From: Spirochaetaceae bacterium
GTDB lineage: Bacteria > Spirochaetota > Spirochaetia > Treponematales > Breznakiellaceae
Direction: 5' to 3'
Assembly: GCA_031255315.1 (NCBI GenBank)
Contig: JAIRSS010000090.1
Location: 1 to 7,178, forward strand
DNA: 7,178 nt
Below the pieces are notes generated by a model. The model was not told the DNA's origin. It saw only the letters and a program-made list of their open reading frames with translations, and made no database searches. Positions 1 to 6,990 of this stretch are shown one piece after another (within the stretch, counting starts at the first letter, position 1; every line of letters begins with the position of its first letter). The position numbers and the translations under genes are program-made.

Positions 1-98
1 TGAGCATACTGCTTTCGGGCCTGTCCTTCTTCTGCTCAATCACCTGGTAGTTCGTACCGCCGCTGTTCCAAAACCCCGCGTGTTTAGCGCGCCGTCGG
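1..98 (-). other. Short open frame at the window edge, possible start of a partial gene
   Basis: Just downstream of metE on the same strand, one frame stays open to the window edge for about 33 codons. It can start only at a TTG that overlaps the metE stop (TTGA). The predicted peptide includes FWNSGGTNYQVIEQKKDRPE, which has a protein-like, charged composition. I see no ribosome binding site, an in-frame TGA lies two codons before the TTG, and I do not recognise the family. It could be the translationally coupled start of a second gene, a decayed gene fragment, or chance. The sequence to the left of the window would decide this. Confidence 0.2.
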
Positions 99-105
99 TT
101 GGTTT

Positions 106-2385
106 TCAAACAGGATCACGAGTACGCGCGCATTCCTCACGAACCCGCGCAGCCGCTTCCACCATGTTTTTTAACGCGGGCCGTACTTCTTCCCAACACC
201 GCGTTTTCAGGCCGCAGTCGGGATTAACCCACAGTTTTTCTTTATCAACCGCTTCAAGGCGGGCGGAAATCTGATCCCGGAATTCACTGACCGGCGGTAT
301 CCGGGGTGAATGAATATCATATACGCCGGGGCCGATTTCGTTTTGATACCCGGTTTCTTTAAAAATTGTTAACAGCGTATTGCCGCTGCGGGCGGTCTCC
401 AGTGTAAGTACGTCGGCGTCCATCGCTTCAATGGTTTTTATGACGCCGTTAAATTCGCTGTAGCACATGTGGGTGTGTATCTGGGTTGACATATTCGCGG
501 GGCTTACCGCAAGACGGAACGCTTCCAGGGCCCATTGTTCGTATGCAGGGGTGTTTTCTTTCCGCAGGGGATACCCCTCACGAAACGCCGCTTCGTCAAC
601 CTGGATGATTTTAACGCCGGCTTTCTGCAAATCGGCGACTTCGCCGCTCAGGGCGCGGGCTATCTGCATCGCCGCCGCCCCGCGGGGAATATCGTTCCGT
701 ACAAAAGACCAGTTAAGAATCGTAACCGGGCCGGTCAGCATACCTTTCACCGGCTTCCGGGTCCTGCTTTGGGCGTAGCATATCCATTTTACCGTCATCG
801 GTCCCGGACGGCTGACATCGCCTGAAATAACCGGCGGCTTGACGCAGCGGGAGCCGTAGCTTTGAACCCAGCCGTTTTTCGTAAAATGAAATCCCTCCAG
901 CAGTTCCGCGAAATATTCTACCATGTCGTTCCGTTCCGGCTCCCCGTGGACTAACACATCAAGCCCGGCTTCCTCCTGAAACGCGATGCACTCGTCAATG
1001 TATTGTTTTATCCCCGCTTCATACTCGGCGAGCGGTATAACGCCTTTCCGGTAATCATTCCGCGCTTTCCGTAATTCAGGCGTCTGGGGGAAACTTCCAA
1101 TGGTGGTGGACGGCAGCAACGGAAGGTTTAGCCGTTCCTTCTGGAGGGCGGCCCGTTCCGCGTAGGCCCCCCTGCGGGCTTTGGGGGAGCGCCCTTCCCT
1201 GGCGTCATCCGCATCCGTTCTTGTCAGCCCCTGATTGAGGCCGGATAATAAATTCCCTTTGTTTTCTTCAACAAAAGACCGTTCAGCTTCAGAAAGGCGC
1301 CCGGAAGAAAACAGTTTCGCAAGGAGCGAAACTTCTTCCACCTTTTCGCAGGCAAAGGCAAGATATTTCTTGACGGCGCTTGAGGGTTCGTTTCTTACCG
1401 AGTAGGGGCAGTGCAGGAGGGAGCAGCTCGTCGAAACGATAATCCTCTCCCGGGGAATGACCGCGTTTATCTTTTTGAGCAGTTCCAGGCTTGCGGAAAT
1501 ATCGGCGCGCCAAATGTTCCGCCCGTCCACCACGCCGGCTATAATGTTTTTAGAAGCGGCGTATCTCAGACCTTCGAAATTGCGCGTTCCATACAGGAAA
1601 TCAAGGCCGATACCCCAGACGGGCGTACCGCACAGCAGCTTTACTGCTTCTACGGCGTGTTCAAAACAGCTTGTTACGATAATGTTAATATGGCCGCTTA
1701 CCCCGGCCAGTTCCCCGTAGGTTTCCTGAACCAGCGAAAGGAGCGCAGCGGACGGGTCTTTGACAAAGGCGGGTTCGTCAAACTGCACATAGACGGTTTC
1801 GTCCAGCTTCGCGATTTCTTCCAGCAGCCGCACGTAAACCGGCGTTATTTTATGAAAATATTTGAAGGGATCGCCCCCGTCTTTTGTTTTTGAAAGCCGC
1901 AAAAACGTCAACGGGCCGATGATATTGATTTTTGCCGGTATCCCCATCTCCTTTGCTTCCCGGTATTCGGATACTATCTTTGCGGTGTCCGCCTGAAAAA
2001 CCATATCGCCGCTCAACTCCGGCACGATAAAATGGTAATTGGTATTAAACCACTTGGTCATTTCCATGGCGGCGGCTGTTTCATTTCCCCGGGCCATGGC
2101 AAAGTACCGCTCATTTTTATCCGCTATTCCGGCAAAACGTTCCGGGACGGCGTTGAGCATTACCATCGTATCAAGCATATTGTCATACAGGCTGAAGTCA
2201 TTGGAACTGATAAAATCAATACCCGCGTCTTTCTGTAAACGCCAATGCTTTTTCCGCAGGGCCCGGGCGGTATTTTCGACCTCCGCAAAAGGAATCCTCC
2301 GCGCCCAATAATTCTCCAGGGCTTTCTTTAGTTCCCTGTGTTCCCCGATCCGGGGAAACCCGTTAATAAGCGTTCCTACGCCCAT
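106..2385 (-). CDS. metE: Cobalamin-independent methionine synthase MetE
   Basis: This cytosolic enzyme catalyses the last step of methionine synthesis, moving the methyl group of 5-methyltetrahydropteroyl-triglutamate to homocysteine without B12. The 759-residue product has the usual family length (about 750-765). The N-terminal domain opens with NGFPRIGEHRELKKALENYW, the family signature. A linker lies at about 385-420 and the catalytic barrel at about 425-750. The zinc ligands are all visible: His639 and Cys641 in IHTHMCYSEF, Glu663 in TLETARS, and Cys724 in NPDCGLKTR. The ATG at 2385 is chosen because it matches the family N-terminus and has AAAGGAG six bases upstream (2392-2398). An in-frame GTG extension to 2460 adds 25 residues unlike MetE. 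Transcription should come from the promoter at 2770-2799 through the cobalamin riboswitch. No strong terminator is visible after the stop. Confidence 0.97.
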   Translation of the reverse strand: MGVGTLINGFPRIGEHRELKKALENYWARRIPFAEVENTARALRKKHWRLQKDAGIDFISSNDFSLYDNMLDTMVMLNAVPERFAGIADKNERYFAMARGNETAAAMEMTKWFNTNYHFIVPELSGDMVFQADTAKIVSEYREAKEMGIPAKINIIGPLTFLRLSKTKDGGDPFKYFHKITPVYVRLLEEIAKLDETVYVQFDEPAFVKDPSAALLSLVQETYGELAGVSGHINIIVTSCFEHAVEAVKLLCGTPVWGIGLDFLYGTRNFEGLRYAASKNIIAGVVDGRNIWRADISASLELLKKINAVIPRERIIVSTSCSLLHCPYSVRNEPSSAVKKYLAFACEKVEEVSLLAKLFSSGRLSEAERSFVEENKGNLLSGLNQGLTRTDADDAREGRSPKARRGAYAERAALQKERLNLPLLPSTTIGSFPQTPELRKARNDYRKGVIPLAEYEAGIKQYIDECIAFQEEAGLDVLVHGEPERNDMVEYFAELLEGFHFTKNGWVQSYGSRCVKPPVISGDVSRPGPMTVKWICYAQSRTRKPVKGMLTGPVTILNWSFVRNDIPRGAAAMQIARALSGEVADLQKAGVKIIQVDEAAFREGYPLRKENTPAYEQWALEAFRLAVSPANMSTQIHTHMCYSEFNGVIKTIEAMDADVLTLETARSGNTLLTIFKETGYQNEIGPGVYDIHSPRIPPVSEFRDQISARLEAVDKEKLWVNPDCGLKTRCWEEVRPALKNMVEAAARVREECARTRDPV

Positions 2386-2562
2386 AAAAAACTCCTTTGC
2401 GGTTGAAGCGGGCCGCGGCAGGGTACAATCCCGCCGGCGGAGTATCGTTCCTAAAAGCACAATGAGAAAATAAAAATATCGACGATAGTGTTTCCCCAGC
2501 CCAAACCGCGAAGCCGCGGGAAAACCGGAGAGATCCCCTTAAGTAAACCCTGGGGATGATCT
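2386..2562 (-). promoter_or_regulatory. metE leader downstream of the B12 aptamer (expression platform)
   Basis: This is the part of the leader between the aptamer and metE. Directly after the aptamer there is a strong hairpin: GGAGATCATCCCC (2552-2564) pairs with GGGGATCTCTCC (2527-2538) through 5 + 6 bp, with a small internal mismatch. It is followed only by GGTTTTCC. Next is a compact GC hairpin, CCGCG-GCTT-CGCGG (2506-2519), followed by TTTGGG. Further on, a weak TATC-GTC-GATA stem precedes a T-rich tract (TTTTTATTTT, about 2464-2477). Any of these could be the ligand-controlled terminator, but none is a textbook one. CCCCAG in the first hairpin can alternatively pair with CTGGGG near 2493-2498. 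The metE ribosome binding site has no obvious long complementary partner. Confidence 0.5.
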
Positions 2563-2768
2563 CCTGTATACCAAAGTCTCCTGGCTTGCGGGTGGAAAAG
2601 CGTCCTGAACCCCCGGTTCTTTTAGCGGACGCCCCCCTTCCGTCAGCCTTCCCAGCCCTTAGACCAGTGGCTGCTATGACGGAATTAACCCGGTTACAGT
2701 TACGGGATAGCGGAGGATTCTCCGGGCCATACCTGGCCCGGCCTCACTTCCTTTGAAATATACCAAGG
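2563..2768 (-). promoter_or_regulatory. Cobalamin (AdoCbl-type) riboswitch aptamer
   Basis: Read on the minus strand, this leader carries the conserved cobalamin-riboswitch elements in the right order: TCCCGTAACTGT (2696-2707), GCAGCCACTGG (CCACTGG at 2664-2670), GGGAAGG (2647-2653) and the B12 box AGCCAGGAGAC (2576-2586). Supporting stems include TTCCGTC/GACGGAA (2678-2684 with 2638-2644), which encloses the CCACTGG part. There is also a peripheral hairpin GCGTCC/GGACGC (2627-2632 with 2600-2605) with an inner GAACC/GGTTC. A closing stem GTATA/TATAC (about 2759-2763 with 2566-2570) can be drawn, with CCT/AGG outside it if the transcript starts early enough. Placement ahead of metE is a classic arrangement in which B12 represses the B12-independent enzyme. 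Confidence 0.95.
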
Positions 2769-2769
2769 T

Positions 2770-2799
2770 ACTATAGTGTTTTACCGGAGAAACAGTCAA
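2770..2799 (-). promoter_or_regulatory. Promoter of the metE riboswitch transcript
   Basis: The minus strand reads TTGACT (2794-2799), an 18-nt spacer, and TATAGT (2770-2775), close to the sigma-70 consensus. The predicted start at about 2763 falls at the 5' edge of the cobalamin aptamer, which is where the promoter of a riboswitch transcript should be. The resulting 5' leader is about 375 nt long. Confidence 0.8.
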
Positions 2800-3024
2800 G
2801 GGCCGCGTCGGCTTTCGGGTAATGGGTGTTTTTAACCCGGAATCGCGGCGGTATCCTTCAATCTTTCCCTAATGATACGTTACATGATAGTATGAGTAAA
2901 TTTAGCGGGTACTTGTATTTAATTTTATCGAAATTCCTTTTATGATTGATTAAACGAGCGGTTAAATGATGATGATGAAGAGCGAGACGGGAAGCAGTGC
3001 ATACAGAACGAGCAGGAGACAGCT
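2800..3024. promoter_or_regulatory. Intergenic region between metE promoter and ftsH
   Basis: This divergent spacer should hold the ftsH promoter. The best plus-strand candidate is TTTAAT (2918-2923), a 17-nt spacer and TATGAT (2941-2946). The -10 is good and the -35 is poor. I see no CIRCE-type heat-shock operator. Apart from the small upstream ORF described separately, nothing else is recognisable. Confidence 0.35.
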
Positions 3025-3028
3025 ATGA
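2966..3028 (+). other. Possible 20-codon upstream ORF overlapping the ftsH start
   Basis: An ORF starts in a run of four ATG codons and encodes [20 protein letters not shown]. It ends at a TGA (3026-3028) that overlaps the ftsH ATG as ATGA. This layout would allow translational coupling to ftsH. No good ribosome binding site precedes the ATG run, and the ORF is short enough to be chance. It lies in the frame +1 relative to ftsH and ends within its start codon. Confidence 0.25.
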
Positions 3029-4968
3029 GTAATTTTTGGTCCGAGGACCCGAAGAAGAAGAACAAACAGGATTCCGGCCCCCAATTCCCCTTTGGGGGGC
3101 CGAAGCTGCCGGACCCCAAACGGTTTGGCGGATGGAAGTTTTCTGTTATATATATTCTGATTATTATCGCGGGGATGAGCCTTTTTAATTATGTATTCAT
3201 GGGCAAGGTGAATCCTACCATTGATTTTTCGGAATTCAAGGCCAAAATTGTTTCCGGGGAGATAAAACGGGTGGAGTTGTCGGATTCCTATTTTACCGGG
3301 TATACGTCCTCCCGGCGGAACGCGCCGGCTGATACATTCCTGCGGAACCCCTACCGGAATACCTCGAATTCGGCTTACCGGACGGTTCCCATAGGCGATC
3401 CGGAGATCATCAAACTTATGGATGAACAGGGGGTCTCGTATTACGCGGTTTCCCGGGAAGGAAGCGCGGTTCTCAACATCATTTTCAGTTGGGTGCTTCC
3501 CATCGCGTTTTTTTTCTTTATATGGCGGTTCCTGATGAAGCGTCTGGGCAACATGGGAGGCAACGTGCTTTCTGTTGGGCAGAACCGGGCGGTCATTGTG
3601 GCGGAAGGGGGTATTGCCACCCGCTTTCAGGATGTGGCCGGGGTTGATGAGGCGAAGGAAGAGCTGGTGGAAGTGGTGGATTTTCTGCGCACCCCCAAGA
3701 AGTACACCGAAATTGGCGGGAAGATACCCAAAGGGGTGTTGTTGGTCGGGCCGCCGGGGACAGGGAAGACCCTCCTGGCCCGCGCTGTGGCGGGGGAGGC
3801 GGGGGTTGTGTTCTTCCGCATGAGCGGCGCCGACTTCGTGGAGATGTTTGTGGGCGTGGGGGCGGCGCGGGTGCGGGATCTGTTCAAACAGGCCCGGGAA
3901 AAGGCTCCCTGCATCATCTTCATTGATGAATTGGACGCCATCGGCAAGAGCCGCATCAATAACGTCGCCGGGGGAAACGACGAGCGGGAACAGACCCTGA
4001 ACCAGCTTCTGGTGGAAATGGACGGGTTCGACGCCACAAGCGGCCTTATCATCCTGGCGGCTACGAACCGGCCCGACGTGCTGGATCCGGCCCTGCTCCG
4101 GCCCGGACGGTTTGACCGCCAAGTCCTGGTGGACCGGCCTGATCTTAAAGGCAGGGAAGAGATCCTCAGGATACATTCCAAGGGCGTCAAGTTGTCGCCG
4201 GCGGTTGATCTATCGGTAACAGCCCGGATAACCTCCGGGTTTTCCGGCGCGGACCTGGCCAATATCGTGAACGAGGCGGCCCTCTTGGCGGTACGGGCGG
4301 GGAGGCGGCTGGTGGAGCAGCGGGACTTTGATGAAGCCATAGAGAAGACGGTGGCGGGTCTGCAAAAGAAGACCCGTGTACTAAAACCAGAGGAGCGGAA
4401 ACTGACGGCCTACCACGAGGCGGGTCATGCCTTAGTAGCCGCCCTTACCCCCAACGCCGATCCGGTTCAGAAAATCTCGATAATCCCCCGGGGGTTTGCC
4501 CTGGGGTATACCCTGCAAATGCCGGTGGAAGACCGTTATACGGTAACCCAGTCGGATCTCCTGGGGAAGATAGATATTCTTTTGGGCGGACGTATCGCCG
4601 AGGAAATGATTTCCGGGGAATTCTCCACCGGCGCGGCCAGCGATCTTACGAAAGCTACGGACATAGCCCGGAAGATGATCACTGACTACGGCATGAGCGA
4701 GCGGTTCCGCCATGTGGCCCTTACGTCCAGGGGTACGGGTATGGGCGGCGCGGAACGGCAGGAACCCATGTTCCAGCGGGAGTATGCGGAAAGCACCCAG
4801 CAGTATGTGGACGAAGAAATCGCCAAGATCATCAACGTCCGCTATACCGCAGTCCGGGAGGCCCTCACCCGGATGCGGGACACTCTGAACACTGTAGCGG
4901 AGAAACTTCTAGAACAGGAAACCCTGGATGAAAAAGAATTCAAAGCGCTGATAAATACCGGCCCCTAA
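3025..4968 (+). CDS. ftsH: ATP-dependent zinc metalloprotease FtsH
   Basis: FtsH is a membrane-anchored hexameric AAA+ protease that unfolds and degrades damaged membrane proteins and selected soluble regulators. The 647-residue product has a complete architecture. It has a charged, proline-rich cytosolic start (1-38), TM1 (about 39-59), an outer-face domain (60-148) and TM2 (about 149-170). The AAA module follows, with Walker A GPPGTGKT (242-249), the pore motif FVG (275-277), Walker B IIFIDE (297-302) and the second region of homology ending in arginine fingers R359 and R362. The protease part has HEAGH (464-468) with catalytic Glu465, and the third zinc ligand is Asp540 in STGAASD. AGGAG (3014-3018) lies six bases before the ATG. 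The gene appears to stand alone, diverging from metE and ending at a hairpin shared with the convergent XRE gene. The 38-residue stretch before TM1 is longer than in E. coli FtsH. Confidence 0.98.
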   Translation: MSNFWSEDPKKKNKQDSGPQFPFGGPKLPDPKRFGGWKFSVIYILIIIAGMSLFNYVFMGKVNPTIDFSEFKAKIVSGEIKRVELSDSYFTGYTSSRRNAPADTFLRNPYRNTSNSAYRTVPIGDPEIIKLMDEQGVSYYAVSREGSAVLNIIFSWVLPIAFFFFIWRFLMKRLGNMGGNVLSVGQNRAVIVAEGGIATRFQDVAGVDEAKEELVEVVDFLRTPKKYTEIGGKIPKGVLLVGPPGTGKTLLARAVAGEAGVVFFRMSGADFVEMFVGVGAARVRDLFKQAREKAPCIIFIDELDAIGKSRINNVAGGNDEREQTLNQLLVEMDGFDATSGLIILAATNRPDVLDPALLRPGRFDRQVLVDRPDLKGREEILRIHSKGVKLSPAVDLSVTARITSGFSGADLANIVNEAALLAVRAGRRLVEQRDFDEAIEKTVAGLQKKTRVLKPEERKLTAYHEAGHALVAALTPNADPVQKISIIPRGFALGYTLQMPVEDRYTVTQSDLLGKIDILLGGRIAEEMISGEFSTGAASDLTKATDIARKMITDYGMSERFRHVALTSRGTGMGGAERQEPMFQREYAESTQQYVDEEIAKIINVRYTAVREALTRMRDTLNTVAEKLLEQETLDEKEFKALINTGP

Positions 4969-5005
4969 ACACGGGGGGAGCCCCGGTTGCCCTTTCAGAT
5001 GAAAT

Positions 5006-5067
5006 GAAGCTGTTCCCACGCCGGGTTCCCGCTGCCCCGCGTTTGGGGAACGGCTTCACATATTTTT
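5006..5067 (+). terminator. Intrinsic terminator of ftsH, overlapping the convergent gene's end
   Basis: GAAGCTGTTCCC (5006-5017) pairs with GGGAACGGCTTC (5046-5057) as a 12-bp stem with one G-U pair. An inner ACGC/GCGT stem (5018-5021 with 5039-5042) extends it. The plus strand then reads ACATATTTTT, giving a T tract at 5063-5067 about five bases after the stem. The stem overlaps the stop codon of the minus-strand XRE gene. On that strand no T tract follows, so it probably serves ftsH mainly. Confidence 0.65.
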
Positions 5068-5409
5068 AGTATCTTCATCCGGCAGATAGCGGACGCGAAG
5101 TTCCCTGACCATCTTAATAAAAGAATCTTCCATATTGTCCAAATAGGTGGTCATGACTTCGGCTTCAACGCCCACGGACGCGGAGATGGGAGCGAAGAAT
5201 TGGTAGGGCGCGACTTCAAGGGCGGTGGACAACCGGGCCAGGGTTTCCGAAGAGATCCATTTGCGGCCATTTTCAATATCATTAATGAAGTTATGGGTTA
5301 GATCCACCATATTTGCCAGAGTTAACTGAGACACATTTCTTTGAGCTCTGATACGTTTTAGGTTCTTCCCCAATAGGATATTTATATTTTCCCCTGATGC
5401 TCGAGACAT
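5056..5409 (-). CDS. Small XRE-family helix-turn-helix transcriptional regulator
   Basis: This is a 117-residue DNA-binding protein. A Cro/C1-type HTH covers about residues 13-68: KNLKRIRAQR leads into SQLTLA (27-32), then a turn and the recognition helix around HNFINDIENGRK (39-50), followed by ETLARLSTALEVAPYQFF. The C-terminal tail (about 82-109) looks helical and amphipathic and may dimerise. No enzymatic or ligand domain is fused, so the target genes cannot be read from the protein. The ATG at 5409 gives the typical family start. A TTG at 5445 would add 12 residues. Neither start has a clear Shine-Dalgarno sequence. A TATATA (5423-5428) close to the ATG suggests a very short leader. It lies downstream of the M15 peptidase on the same strand and is convergent with ftsH. 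AACTGA repeats upstream suggest autoregulation. Confidence 0.9.
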   Translation of the reverse strand: MSRASGENINILLGKNLKRIRAQRNVSQLTLANMVDLTHNFINDIENGRKWISSETLARLSTALEVAPYQFFAPISASVGVEAEVMTTYLDNMEDSFIKMVRELRVRYLPDEDTKNM

Positions 5410-5566
5410 TGTTAAAACATCGTATATAATGAAACGCTGTGGCAAATAACTGACAGATACATTATGTCGCTGGCAGACTGATTAACTGAATTAACGGGTA
5501 TATAAATCAGTTATTTAAACGCGGAGATACCTGGAGCAGGCATATCAACTGATGTCAGACTCATAA
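5410..5566 (-). promoter_or_regulatory. XRE gene upstream region with AACTGA repeats
   Basis: This AT-rich spacer lies between the M15 peptidase stop and the XRE gene. It holds AACTGA at 5448-5453, 5484-5489 and 5547-5552, and its complement TCAGTT at 5507-5512. Two of these form a 10-bp inverted repeat, AAATAACTGA (5444-5453) and TCAGTTATTT (5507-5516). One sits in a short dyad, ATCAACTGAT (5544-5553). The copy at 5448-5453 would overlap the -35 area of a promoter using TATATA at 5423-5428. A small hairpin (ATACCTG/CAGGCAT with a G-U pair, 5527-5543) followed by TTTAAAT on the minus strand could be a weak terminator for the peptidase gene. Confidence 0.4.
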
Positions 5567-6625
5567 TCAATAGTGATTCATTGGCAGATTATTCAGCAAA
5601 AAAATTTCCGGGCGGTATTCGAAATGCATGGTATCGTAAAAAAGCCATTTCCCTCCCCAGATAAAGCCGTAGGCTTCAAAGGCGGTGATAATTTTATCGG
5701 GCGGATGGAGGCGCCTCGTGAAGGGGACCTCCCACCACTGGGGATTATACTGGGATGTCCAAAGCCAATAGGTTTCACGACCGCTCCGGGACGCGGGCAG
5801 TATATCAACAGCCGTTCCATAGGCGTGGAAGCTCCTGCTCTGGGTATCCGCGATGTCCCGCCACGCCCAGCCGGACAGGGTTTCTATACTCCGTATCCAC
5901 TCCCGTACCAGGGGATCGGTTTGGGCGTCCCGCAGAATACGGGCCTCGACCAGGGCGATCTCCTCCAATATGGCGTAATGGACAAGTACGTTGCGGTTGA
6001 AGAACCGTATCGTTTTGACCCGCTCGTAGGCTTCTTCCCTGGTATGAGCCTGCCAAAGGGCGTCATAGAAGTGCTGCGATCGTTTGGGCGGATGTTCCCG
6101 GCGGCGTTGCGCGGTATTCCGGAACCGTTCCGTTTCCTCTGGTTCCGGATCCCGCCACGTGGGAATGCCCAACGTATAGGTATAGAAGGGCTGGGGATCG
6201 TACTCTTCGGCTTTGTCCTTGAGCGCTTCGGGAAGGAGCCGTCCCTGCGCGTAGTAGAACCATTCATCCAGGACCGGGACGGCCCAGTCCCCATCCCGCG
6301 GTTCCGCCTCTCCTATCCTATCCGGGTAGGCCGCCGCCAGGGCCTTCATCACCTGTTCAGCCCGGCTGCTCTGGGGCGGCTCCTGGACCGCGAGGGGCGC
6401 GGAGGGAGCCGCCGTTACCTGAGTAAAAACTTCCGCGTGTTCATAAAAGCCATTGTTCACGTCTTCGGTAAGCCCGTCGTAGTATCCCGGCGCGTCATTC
6501 CCGGTTTTTCCCATAGGGAAAAGAAAGCCGGCAGATGAAAACAAGAATAACACCGCGAAAACATTCCGTATAAAGGGAAGGGGCAGAAATATATCGTTTT
6601 TTACCTCGACCTGATGCACAACCAT
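5567..6625 (-). CDS. M15-family (VanY/endolysin-like) peptidoglycan peptidase, membrane-anchored or secreted
   Basis: This is a predicted zinc peptidase acting on peptidoglycan peptides outside the inner membrane, either as a D,D-carboxypeptidase or as an endopeptidase. Of its 352 residues, about 15-37 form a hydrophobic segment (signal peptide or anchor). A variable proline-rich stretch follows (about 40-200), then the conserved region from about 200 to 340. Zinc ligands are His267 and Asp274 in SFHAYGTAVD and His334 in DTMHFEY. Asp331, three residues before the last ligand, is the likely catalytic acid, as in the Asp-using M15 endolysins. The GGKW (324-327) before it also fits the family. 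The ATG at 6625 is the only convincing start; its ribosome binding site is weak (ACAAAG). A good promoter lies about 20 bases upstream. XRE follows downstream in the same direction after 157 bases, probably as a separate unit. The exact bond cut is not deducible. Confidence 0.85.
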   Translation of the reverse strand: MVVHQVEVKNDIFLPLPFIRNVFAVLFLFSSAGFLFPMGKTGNDAPGYYDGLTEDVNNGFYEHAEVFTQVTAAPSAPLAVQEPPQSSRAEQVMKALAAAYPDRIGEAEPRDGDWAVPVLDEWFYYAQGRLLPEALKDKAEEYDPQPFYTYTLGIPTWRDPEPEETERFRNTAQRRREHPPKRSQHFYDALWQAHTREEAYERVKTIRFFNRNVLVHYAILEEIALVEARILRDAQTDPLVREWIRSIETLSGWAWRDIADTQSRSFHAYGTAVDILPASRSGRETYWLWTSQYNPQWWEVPFTRRLHPPDKIITAFEAYGFIWGGKWLFYDTMHFEYRPEIFLLNNLPMNHY

Positions 6626-6645
6626 ATCTTTGTCTGTTATTAATC

Positions 6646-6674
6646 ATCATACTATATGGATCAGCGGATGTAAA
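6646..6674 (-). promoter_or_regulatory. Promoter of the M15 peptidase gene
   Basis: The minus strand reads TTTACA (6669-6674), a 17-nt spacer and TATGAT (6646-6651). This predicts a start at about 6639 and a leader of only about 14 nt before the ATG at 6625. Confidence 0.65.
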
Positions 6675-6692
6675 GAGGCCGCGATGCCTCCC

Positions 6693-6990
6693 TGTCGGTA
6701 ATAAGTGATACGTTCACCCTCTCGGTAAGAGTGGGAGGATGAAATATATGATGAGTACAACGGAACTGGCCCGGCTGGCGGTTATTAAAGGCGCGATAGA
6801 CGGGGCCTATACGGTAAAACAGGCGGCCAGGAGACTCGGTGTGAGCGTGAGACGGATAAAATCCCTGAAGACGGCGGTACGGGAGCGCGGCGACGGGGCC
6901 GTCATTCACGGAAACGCGGGACGGCGCCCGGCCAACGCTACAGATGAACCCATCCGAAAAAAGATTATCGGCTTGAAAAAAGTGATACAT
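6693..6990 (+). mobile_element. Left part of a truncated ISNCY (IS1202-type) insertion sequence
   Basis: This block holds the transposase start described separately. The left end is not certain. A plausible terminus is TGTCGGTAATAAGTGATACG from 6693, because it begins with TGT and lies a normal distance before the gene. The right boundary is placed where transposase homology stops, next to an inverted repeat starting at 6991. The catalytic two thirds of the gene and the right end are missing from the window. Confidence 0.5.
6748..6990 (+). pseudogene. Truncated N-terminal part of an ISNCY-family transposase
   Basis: Residues 1-78 match, from memory of the family, the start of IS1202-type transposases: TTELARLAVIKGAIDGAYTV, an HTH at about 21-42 (KQAARRLGVSVRRIKSLK), then RERGDGAVIHGNAGRRPANA and IRKKIIGLKK. 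After Lys78 the family normally continues with a serine-containing stretch and the DDE catalytic domain. Here the frame runs into unrelated residues (VIHEAVPKFQCWNSLR) and stops at 7030-7032. The missing domain makes this non-functional as a transposase. GGGAGG (6733-6738) directly abuts an ATG at 6739, so the ATG at 6748 (9-base spacing) is the more likely original start. A run of six A residues (6976-6981) may also have lost one base, since a seventh would restore the expected Ser-Asp. Confidence 0.75.

Noticed and set aside
62..73. GCTGTTCCAAAA shared with the inverted repeat at 6994-7005
   Set aside because: The match is 12 bases only, the flanking GAG is absent, and no partner arm is nearby. 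It is too weak to call a second IS end, though a genome-wide count would be informative.
2386..2460. 25-residue N-terminal extension of MetE from a GTG
   Set aside because: The family start begins at the ATG at 2385, which has an excellent ribosome binding site. The extension resembles no MetE N-terminus and lies in the leader.
2556..2756. 66-codon plus-strand ORF
   Set aside because: It is antisense to the cobalamin riboswitch, whose conserved structure explains the sequence.
2800..3024. CIRCE or similar heat-shock operator before ftsH
   Set aside because: I looked for TTAGCACTC/GAGTGCTAA-type arms and found none.
2962..4176. 404-codon minus-strand ORF opposite ftsH
   Set aside because: It lies entirely antisense to an unmistakable ftsH, has low-complexity shadow-type composition (His, Pro, Arg rich), and shows no recognisable domain.
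5573..6538. 321-codon plus-strand ORF opposite the M15 peptidase gene
   Set aside because: The minus frame carries the complete M15 zinc motifs and a promoter. The plus frame is glycine/proline/arginine-rich shadow sequence.
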